In this document: positions 20,060-26,546 of the stretch, one piece after another
Position numbering within the stretch: the first letter of the stretch is position 1
Layout of the letters: every line of letters starts with the position of its first letter
DNA from: Penium margaritaceum
Taxonomy: Eukaryota > Streptophyta > Zygnematophyceae > Desmidiales > Peniaceae
Length of the DNA stretch: 26,546 nt
NCBI GenBank assembly: GCA_023375785.1
Contig: SZWC01018974.1
Span: 2,734 to 29,279 of the forward strand
Direction of reading: 5' to 3'
The notes under the pieces: generated by a model
The model's database searches: none
What the model was told of the DNA's origin: nothing
Seen by the model: the letters and a program-made list of their open reading frames with translations, nothing else
Program-made: the position numbers and the translations under genes

Positions 20060-22067
20060 CGGCAAGGTGTTGATTTGCGACAAGGTGTTTATTTGCGACA
20101 AGGTGTTGATTTGCGATAAGGTTTTGATTTGCAACATTATGTTGATTTGCGACAAGGTTTTGATTTGCAACAAGGTTTTGATTCGCAACAAGGTTTTGAT
20201 CTGCGACAAGGTGTTGATTTGCGGCAAGGTTTTGATTTGCAACATTATGTTGATTTGCGACAAGGTTTTGATTTGCAACAAGGTTTTGATTCGCAACAAG
20301 GTTTTGATCTGCGACAAGGTGTTGATTTGCGGCAAGGTTTTGATTTGCGAGATGATGTCGATTTGCGACAAGGTGTTGATTTGCGACAAAGTTCTGATTT
20401 GCGACAAGGTGTTCATTTGCGACAAGGTTTTCATTTGGGACAAGGTTTTGATTTGCGACAAGGTGTTGATTGCAACAAGGTGTTGATTTGCGACAAAGTT
20501 CTGATTTGCGACAAGGTGTTCATTTGCGACAAGGTTTTCATTTGGGACAAGGTTTTGATTTGCGACAAGGTGTTGATTGCACCAAGGTCTTGACTGCGTC
20601 AAGGTGTTGATTTGCGACAAGGTTTTGATTTGCGAAAAGGTGTTGATTTGCGACAAGGTGTTGATTTGCAACAAAGTGTTGATTTTCGATAAGGTTTTGA
20701 TTTGCGACAAGGTGTTGACTTGCGAAAAGGTTTTGATTTGCGACAAGGTTTTGATTTTCGACAAGGTGTTGATTTTTGACAAGGTGTTGATTTGTGACAA
20801 GGTGTTGATTTGCGACAAGGTTTTGATTTGCGACAAGGTGTTGATTGCAACAAGGTGTTGATTGCGACAAGGTGTTAATTTGCGACAAGGTGTTGATTTG
20901 CGATAAGGTTTTGGTTTGCAACAAGGTGTTGATTTGCGACAAGGTTTTGATTTGCGACAAGGTATTGATTTGCGATAAGGTTTTGATTTGCAACAAGGTG
21001 TTGATTTGCGACAAGGTGTTGATTTGCGACAAGGTTTTGATTTTCGACAAGGTGTTGATTTGCGATATGGTGTTGATTTGCGACAATGTTTTGATTTTCG
21101 ACATGGTGTTGATTGCGACAAGGTGTTGATTTGCGACAAAGTTTTGATTTGCGACAAGGTCTTGATTTGCGACAAGGAGTTGATTTGCGACAAGGTGTTG
21201 GTTTGCGACACGGTTTTGATTTGCGACAAGGTGTTGATTTGCGACAAGGTTTTGATTTGCAACAAGGTGTTGATTTGCGGCAAGGTTTTGATTTGCGAGA
21301 AGGAGTTGATTTGTGACAAGGTGTTGATTTGCGACAAGGTTTTGATTGGCAACAAAGGTGTTGATTGCGACAAGGTGTTGATTGCGACGAGGTGTTGATT
21401 TGTGATAAGGTGTTGATTTGTGATAAGGTTTTGATTTGCATGAAGGTGTTGATTTCCAACAAGGTTTTGGTATGCGACAAGGTGTTGATTTGCGGCAAGG
21501 TTTTGATTTGAGACAAGGTTTTGATATGCGACAAGGTGTTGATTTGCGACAAGGTTTTTATTAGTGACGAGATGTTGATTTGCGACAACGTTTTGATTCG
21601 CGACAAGGTTTTAATTTGGGACAAGGTGTTGATTTGCGACAAGGTGTGGATTTGCGACAAGGTTTTGATTTGCGACAAGGTGTTCAGTTGCGACAAGGTG
21701 CTGATTTGTGACAAGGTGTTGATTTGGGATGAGGTTTTGATTTGCGACAAGGTGTTGATTTGTGAGAAGGTGTTGATTTGCGACAAGGCGTTGATTGCGA
21801 CAAGGTGTTGATTTGCGATGATGTTTTGATGTGCGATAAGTCTTTGATTTGCGACAAGGTGTTGATTTGCGACAAGGTGTTGATTTGCGACAAGGTTTTG
21901 ACCTGCGACACGGTGTTGATTTGCAACAAGGTTTCGATTGCGACAAGGTATTGATTTGCAACAAGGTTTTGATTTGCGACAAGGTGTTGATTGCGACGAG
22001 GTGTTGATTTGCGACAAGGTGTTGATTGCGACGAGGTGTTGATTTGCGACAAGGTGTTGATTTCCAA
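20060..22067 (+). repeat. 18-bp minisatellite array, block III (about 110 units)
   Basis: The unit is the same as in blocks I and II. It is bounded by the hairpin island on the left and the GATATC element on the right. It contains a 108-bp six-unit duplication at 20131-20346 that looks perfect: both copies carry GCAACATTATG, GATTCGCAACAAGG and GATCTGCGAC. Confidence 0.96.
20131..20346 (+). repeat. Perfect six-unit (108-bp) duplication in block III
   Basis: GCAACATTATGTTGATTTGC at 20131 begins again at 20239, and the following 88 bases also match. The lack of differences suggests a very recent unequal exchange or replication slip of exactly six units. Confidence 0.88.
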
Positions 22068-22069
22068 TA

Positions 22070-22445
22070 GGGTGGTGCAATATTGATATCGATGTTGCTA
22101 ATTCCGTCAATATCGATATTGAAATATCGATATCGATATGGATATCGATATGGATATGGATATCGATATCAATATCGATATTGACCTCAGTGTTTTCGAT
22201 ATCGATATCGAGATTGATCTCCCTGTCATTATCGGACTTCAGTTTTGTTTTTTGTATGGGAAGATATCGATATCAATATCGATATCGATCTCAATATCGA
22301 AATATCGACCAGAATATCGATGTTTCGATATCGATATCGATATTGACTGACCAAGGGTCGATATTGATATTGAAAAAATCAGTATTGATATTGATGTTTC
22401 AATATCGATATTGATATTGAAATCAATATCAATGTTGAACCACCC
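22070..22445. mobile_element. 376-bp TA-flanked inverted-repeat element made of GATATC/ATCGAT hexamers (MITE-like)
   Basis: TA stands on both sides (22068-22069 and 22446-22447). The left end reads GGGTGGTGCAATATTGATAT and the right end, reversed, GGGTGGTTCAACATTGATAT. About 22 of the first 26 bases match. The interior is largely ATATCGATATCGATATGG-type sequence, itself palindromic, so nearly the whole element could fold back. A short non-repetitive core (about 22187-22265) separates the halves. TA flanks and short inverted ends fit a non-autonomous Tc1/mariner-like element. No transposase is present. The open frame reading MDIDMDMDIDIN is a by-product of the hexamer. Confidence 0.72.
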
Positions 22446-22447
22446 TA

Positions 22448-23065
22448 ATTTCCGACAAGGTTCCGGTTGCGAGAAGGTGTTGATTTGCGACAAGGTTTTG
22501 ATTTGCGATAAGGTTTTGATTTGCGACAAGGTGTTGATTTGCGTCAAGGTGTTGATTTGCGACAAGGTATTGATTTGCGACAAGGTGTTGATTTGTGACA
22601 AAATTTTGATTTGCAACATGGTCTTGATTTGCGATAAGATGTTGATTTGCGATAAGATTTTGATTTGCGACGAGGTTTTGATTTGCGACAAGGTGCTGAT
22701 TTGTGACAAGGTGTTGATTTGCGACAAGGTGTTGATTTGCGATTAGGTTTTGATTTGCGACAAGGTGTTGATTTTCGAGAAGGTGTTGATTTGCGACAAG
22801 GTGTTGATTTGTGATAAGGTTTTGATTTGCGACAAGGTGTTGATTTGCGACAAGGTGTTGATTTGCGAGAAGGTTTTGATTTGTGACACAGTGTTTATTT
22901 TCAACATGGTGTTGATTTGGGACAAGGTTTTGATTTGCGACAAGGTGTTGATTTGGGAAATGGTGTTGATTTGCGACAAGGTGTTGATATGCGATATGGT
23001 GTTGATTGCGACAAGATGTTGATTTGCGACAAGGTTTTGATTTTCGACAAGGTTATGATTTGCGA
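22448..23065 (+). repeat. 18-bp minisatellite array, block IV (about 34 units)
   Basis: This is the last block of the same unit, starting ATTTCCGACAAGG after the TA-flanked element. It ends near GATTTGCGATGGG, where sequence related to the RT of copy 2 takes over. The array therefore ends exactly at the truncated end of a retrotransposon. Confidence 0.95.
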
Positions 23066-25145
23066 TGGGATTTTTCAGAGAGAGCGAGCATGTTGATTCG
23101 AGGTGTACGGGCTGGGCTTTCTGCACATCCTACTCATAGGCTGATTCGTCTCGACATCCGCAGCACCTTCAACGAGGTGGAGCGGGGCGCTGTGTTTGAG
23201 GTTGTCCGGGATTGCGGTTTTGGATGTTGGATCCCTTTCCTCTGACATGGAGGTCACAGAGCTTCTCTTCTTTGGTGTTGGGGATCCTGTGGTGTTGGAG
23301 AGTGACAGGGGTGTTCGATGCGGGGACCCTATGGGTGCGGTGTTGTTTGATGTAGCTCTCCTATTAGTATTGCAGGCCACTAGAGGAGGTGATGGCTACA
23401 TAAGGGCATTCTTGGATGATGCCATGATTCTTGCGTTGCCGTGAGCTCTTGGCGTGTCTTCCGCAACGGTGGTTGCAGCAGGTGGTCGATAGGGCCTTCG
23501 TATACAGCCAGCAAAGTGTTTGTCGTGACAACGCACGGGAGGTGTGGTCCCACCCTCCCTCATGGGTAGTCTTCTCACAAGTCATGGAGTCGTCCTTCTG
23601 GGTTGCCAGATGATCACTTTTGTGTTTTGATGCTCGTTGGGAGGAGAATGGGCTTCGAGTGCAGACAGGCGAGGCTTCTCAGAGTTACCTCTCTTGCCAG
23701 ACGCACAGGCAACCATGACCCTACTACGCCTTTGCGTCGTTCTTTGTGTCGACTTTTGGGTCTGTGCCCTCCATCCTACCCCATCTTGGCCACATTGCCT
23801 CAGTCAGCTTGATGCGGCGATTTGGTCTGCGGTGTTGGGGATGTTGGGGCTCAGCGAGGCACAAGTGTGCTCACGTGTGGGTGATTTTCAGGCACTTGCA
23901 CGCAGACAGCTACAACTTTGTTTCCGCGATGGCGGCTGTGGCTTATTCAGGGCACGCCCTCGTTCACCCTTGGCGTATGTGTGTTTCACAGCGCGCCTGT
24001 TACCAGATCTCATTGCACTCTTTGGCCCTCTCATACCAGCATCCACAGCGACCTCCATGCTGTACCCCTCGTGGACGAATGCTGTCACCCTTCTCCGGGA
24101 TATCATCCAAAGCCTCCTTCCTTTTCCATGACCTCCGTGCTTCCTGGATTCAAGTCACAGGGGACGCGGCAGTGGCACACTGCTCCTGTCCACCGCAGCA
24201 CCAGCGCGAACCTCACCATGCCACTACCTGTCGCAGCATGCTCGTCCGCCGTTGTTGGGCCGTGGGCTCCCGTGGTGCATCGTCGTGGCTCTCCAAGCCA
24301 GTCCCACTGGTCCAAATGACCGGGTCCATCTCTCCACGGCAGACTTCGCCTCCACGCCAACCTTTGGCTTGGCCTTCCCTTGGGCCATTTGGAGCGTTGC
24401 GACGTGGACGGCACTCATGGCCCAATCATGCGGCAGCAGGGCTCCACGTTCATCACGGAGGTCTACCATACCATTCGTGATAAGTAGGCGTACATCTGCT
24501 GTGAGCATGCCCTTCAGACGCGAGTCCAGCCCTTGTGCTTGCTTGCGACGGCGGGGGCAGGTTTGCGCCCGGATCTCATCTTGGAGGATTGCGAGTGGGG
24601 CATGAAGTGGATGGTGGGTTTCACCACTGTGGACGCGCACGGGGCGACGATATCTTCGGAGGGCTGCGCTCTTCGCCATGCAGAGGACGTGAAGAGGGCC
24701 AAGTACCACCTGGCCTTGATCCATCGCCCGGGCTGCGCCCTGGAGCTCCTTGCCTGGGAGACACTTGGGGGTCTAGGGCCGGCAGCTTGGGACTTCGTGC
24801 GTCGTTTTTCTCAGCTGTGCCTTCCCCGTGGGCATGAGGGGGCTTCTCAGGAGGACGTGGCAGGTTGGACGAGTCGTTCGGTTGCTCACTTGGCGCAACG
24901 CCTTTCGTTGGCAGTCATTCGGACATGCCGACATCAGTGTGCAGTTTTTCGCCAGGCATGTGTTGCTCACTGGTGACCGGATGGTGCCCTCCAGCAAGAT
25001 CTCCATGGGGCCATGCCTGTAATGGCTCTGGGGCCCTATGGCACTACCGGACCTGTGTTATGTCGAGCCCGTGGATGCACGGATGTAGTGGTCCCGGCCG
25101 CATGGCCGTGCCAGAGAACCATTTGTACTCTGCGGATGTGGCTTG
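23066..25145 (+). pseudogene. 5'-truncated, decayed second copy of the RT/endonuclease retrotransposon (copy 2)
   Basis: Collinear with copy 1 but on the + strand. It begins inside the RT fingers (ERASMLIRGVRAGLSAHP). RLDIRSTFNEVERGAVFEVV (motif A) and RGVRCGDPMGAVLFDVALL (motif B) follow, then GYIRAFLDDAMILALP (motif C). LDAAIWSAV, DFQALARRQLQLCFRDGG and PLAYVCFTARLLPDLIALFG come next. The CCHC is HCSCPPQHQREPHHATTC. The endonuclease region reads RPDLILEDCEWG then WMVGFTTVD: the catalytic Asp of copy 1 has become Gly. ETLGGLGPAAWDFVRRFSQL and CYVEPVDARM end at TAG 25086-25088, and a short UTR match runs to about 25145. A shift after WIPFL and TGA stops after ALP and VAHW show it is dead. It keeps about 300 nt that copy 1 lost. 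Confidence 0.87.
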
Positions 25146-25459
25146 TAGAAGGAGAAGAATAGGAGGAGGTTGACAACCACTATGGAGAAGAATCGGAATG
25201 GGAAGGGACAACGGCACTGTCTCCAGACAGGACGCATACAGAGTTGAAGATGAACGATGGGAGGAGGTGCAGAGGGCCAGCTGTCGCCATCGCGTCGTGT
25301 CAGCTAGCCAGCTTATGCACATGTGGGAGTATAGTTTTTAAGTAGCTTTACAAAGCGACTGACAAACTATAATGCTGCTGATGTGTCACGGCGTCGTCCT
25401 CCCCCCCCCCCCCCCCCGGCCCGCAGCCTGTACGTATCATGTTCTGAAATTCACATTAT
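25146..25459 (+). other. Unique 3' part of the giant intron
   Basis: No coding pattern was seen. It contains an imperfect purine-rich direct repeat (GGAGAAGAATAGG, then GGAGAAGAATCGG, about 35 bp apart), a 42-nt hairpin and a run of 17 C at 25401-25417. It leads into the triplicated acceptor region. Confidence 0.6.
25330..25371. repeat. 42-nt imperfect palindrome
   Basis: The outer arms are TATAGTTT and AAACTATA. The inner arms are AGT-A-GCTTT and AAAGC-G-ACT around AC. Mismatched three-base spacers separate the two stems. Confidence 0.75.
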
Positions 25460-25530
25460 CTGGTTTCATTTTTTTCCTCTGTACTCTGTGGCATGCGGAA
25501 CGGCAGCACTGCACGCGCGCGGTGTACATT

Positions 25531-25562
25531 TTTCTTAGACGTTTCGAGAAACGTCTAAGAAA
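25531..25562. repeat. Palindrome in repeat unit 1 (15-bp arms)
   Basis: TTTCTTAGACGTTTC and GAAACGTCTAAGAAA lie around GA. Read in the exon frame it encodes the basic peptide [11 protein letters not shown]. Confidence 0.93.
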
Positions 25563-25642
25563 GTTATATCCTACTGGTTTCATTTTTTCCCTCTGTACTC
25601 TGTGGCATGCGGAACGGCAGCACTGCACGCGCGCGGTGTACA

Positions 25643-25678
25643 TTTTTCTTAGACGTTTCGAGAAACGTCTAAGAAAAA
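25643..25678. repeat. Palindrome in repeat unit 2 (17-bp arms)
   Basis: TTTTTCTTAGACGTTTC and GAAACGTCTAAGAAAAA lie around GA, perfect over 17 bp. The copy in unit 1 pairs over 15 bp, because the bases after GAAACGTCTAAGAAA differ (GTT rather than AAC). Confidence 0.93.
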
Positions 25679-25734
25679 CATATCCTACTGGTTGCATTTT
25701 TTCCCTCTGTACTCTGTGGCATGCGGAACGGCAG

Positions 25735-25935
25735 CACTGCACGCGCGCGGTGTACACGTCGCCCATCAAGGCCATCAGCAACCAAAAGTTTAGGGACTTC
25801 TCCAAGTCTTTCGACGTGGGGTTGCTGACGGGCGACATCAGCGTCAAGCCCGAGGCGGCATGCCTCATCATGACCACCGAGATCCTCCGCTCCATGCTTT
25901 ATCGCGCCTCTGACATCATCAAGGACATTGAATGG
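25735..25935 (+). CDS. SKI2: Ski2-type DExH RNA helicase, exon with motifs Ia, Ib and Ic
   Basis: This exon encodes 67 residues: [19 protein letters not shown], then [20 protein letters not shown], then [20 protein letters not shown], ending [15 protein letters not shown] is motif Ia, GLLTGD carries the Ski2-family TGD and [10 protein letters not shown] is motif Ic. The DEVH box (motif II) should follow within about ten residues, after V-I-F, but the exon ends at TGG|GTATGT, phase 0, so it lies beyond the window. The start after GGCAG at 25734 joins directly to ALATK of the Walker A exon. Two upstream copies of the same acceptor (25506 and 25620) would give in-frame longer forms. Residues such as [10 protein letters not shown] and RSMLYR..DII.DIEW are plant-like. 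Confidence 0.94.
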
Positions 25936-26546
25936 GTATGTTTGTGCACCTCACCAATTCGTACTGTCAACTGCATGTTCTGTGCCAACTGGTGTCGTGT
26001 GGTGATTTTGTAAAAGGTGTGAGGTGTTGTGTGTGTGTGTGCAACACGGTCGTAGAGACAGGCGTGACATGTGCTGCATACAACTTGTCCACAACACGTT
26101 CCAATCAGAGTGCAACCCTCACTGTTCACAAACAGTGAGGGGATTGCTTCCCCTGTTCACGCCATGTGTTGGGGTGGCGTTGGTGGACATGGTTGCATGG
26201 TTGACGTCTGCTGACACATTGGTTTGGTTACTGCGCACGCGTAGCAGTTGCATCTGAAACCATAGCAGTGTCATTCGCCGTGGTGTGTTATGTTGCTTGG
26301 TTTGGTCTATCACCTGCAGCAACACTTCCATCGTATTCCACCTCTTCCTTCTACCTTCTCCCCACCCTTGGCCGTTTGCAACTGTTGCAGCCGTTTTTGT
26401 GGCTTGGGTACACCATGCATGCATTCATGTAGGCATGCGTGTCGGCATATTTTGTAAGTCACTGTCTGTTGTCTGTTCAATGCCCCCCCTCCCCCCCACC
26501 CTCCCCACCCCCCCTCTCTCTCTCTCTCTCTCCCCCTCTCCATCCC
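25936..26546 (+). other. Start of the next SKI2 intron, continuing past the window
   Basis: It opens with the strong donor GTATGT. No continuation of the helicase (VIFDEVHY) was found, so the next exon lies outside. It holds a GT run (about 26026-26041), a C-rich stretch from about 26483 and a TC run near 26511-26531. No minisatellite units are present. Short open frames on both strands show no recognisable protein. Confidence 0.75.
26116..26153. repeat. Two overlapping short hairpins in the last intron
   Basis: CCCTCACTGTT-CACA-AACAGTGAGGG (26116-26141) has 11-bp perfect arms. It overlaps GGGGA-TTGCT-TCCCC (26139-26153), so only one can fully form at a time. No function is claimed. Confidence 0.7.

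Larger units (their letters stand above)
1048..25734 (+). other. Giant repeat-filled SKI2 intron, about 24.7 kb
   Basis: The intron runs from donor AAG|GTAGGA to acceptor CGGCAG|CAC, phase 0. About 59% is 18-bp minisatellite. The rest is a 6.2-kb non-LTR element, a truncated second copy of it, a hairpin-rich island and a small inverted-repeat element. Only about 80 bp at the 5' end (1048-1127) and about 0.6 kb at the 3' end look like ordinary intron. The 5' remnant ends in a pyrimidine-rich stretch and TTTTTCAAAG right where the array starts. The N at 8447 means the length depends on a scaffold join. Even so, both flanking exons are on the same strand, in order and in phase. Confidence 0.85.
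25460..25756 (+). repeat. 114-bp tandem repeat (2.6 copies) carrying the splice acceptor and exon start of SKI2
   Basis: The units are 25460-25573, 25574-25687 and a partial 25688-25756. Each holds CTGGTTKCATTTTTT, a pyrimidine tract, GGAACGGCAG (acceptor) and the first 22 exon bases encoding HCTRAVY. The last unit continues into the true exon. In the first two units the exon start is followed by a palindrome and TATCCTA before the next unit. AG ends fall at 25506, 25620 and 25734. Because 114 is 38 codons and no stop occurs, all three acceptors keep the frame. Using the first two would insert 76 or 38 residues between motif I and motif Ia. Confidence 0.9.

Noticed and set aside
22138..22350. 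MDIDMDMDIDIN open frame
   Set aside because: It is a direct reading of GATATC/ATCGAT hexamers inside an inverted-repeat element; no protein family.
1128..23065. CRISPR array or telomere/centromere satellite
   Set aside because: Units are contiguous 18-mers without unique spacers, the DNA is eukaryotic, the motif is not telomere-like, and the array sits between two exons of one gene on a single strand.
1128..23065. G-quadruplex formation by the G-rich strand
   Set aside because: Each unit has only GG pairs separated by about 16 bases; loops would be too long for stable quadruplexes.
25372..26013. Single gene reading through the three acceptor repeats from 25372
   Set aside because: The ATG at 25372 lies in intron sequence with a 17-C run. 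The open frame exists because the repeat is 114 bp. Only the part from 25735 matches the helicase.

Overview
This is a stretch of eukaryotic nuclear DNA. The only host gene is a split gene for a Ski2-type DExH RNA helicase (SKI2/SKIV2L, the helicase of the cytoplasmic Ski complex that feeds RNA to the exosome). Three consecutive phase-0 exons are readable on the + strand: 411-518, 946-1047 and 25735-25935. They give 137 uninterrupted codons covering the FQKE-AI segment, the Walker A motif (AHTSAGKT), motif Ia ([10 protein letters not shown]), the LLTGD motif and the [10 protein letters not shown] motif. The residues look closest to plant Ski2 ([26 protein letters not shown]), so a green-lineage alga is the likeliest source. 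GC-rich coding sequence, long introns and an R2-like retroelement fit a prasinophyte or other unicellular green alga, but the species cannot be fixed from the window. || The second intron (1048-25734) is about 24.7 kb long, against 427 bp for the intron before it. It is built almost entirely of repeats. About 14.6 kb, roughly 810 units, is a G/T-rich minisatellite with an 18-bp unit (GGTGTTGATTTGCGACAA). It lies in four blocks: 1128-7798, 13972-19262, 20060-22067 and 22448-23065. The blocks are one array interrupted by three insertions. The first is a 6.2-kb minus-strand non-LTR retrotransposon (7799-13971) with an oligo(A) 3' end. The second is a 0.8-kb island packed with hairpins (19263-20059). 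The third is a 376-bp inverted-repeat element made of GATATC-like hexamers and flanked by TA (22070-22445). A 5'-truncated, decayed relative of the retrotransposon on the + strand (about 23066-25145) ends the array. || The retrotransposon encodes, in order, a Gln-rich and probably coiled-coil N-terminal part, a ribonuclease H domain with all four catalytic acids, a reverse transcriptase, a CCHC motif and an R2-type restriction-like endonuclease (RPD-X14-D). RNase H placed before the RT is unusual. || The array holds long-range structure. Its part from about 2870 to 7530 is collinear with the part that follows it, and the retrotransposon sits inside the second copy, so the first copy still shows the empty insertion site (about 3143-3180). 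|| At the far edge of the giant intron, a 114-bp segment carrying the splice acceptor and the first 22 bases of the exon is repeated 2.6 times. The extra copies carry a near-perfect palindrome and are in frame and stop-free, which creates three equivalent acceptors. || One N (8447) joins two almost identical 283-bp stretches. This looks like an unmerged contig overlap, so the window is probably a scaffold of two contigs. The many long open frames across the array are artefacts: 18 is a multiple of three and five of six frames of the unit lack stops.
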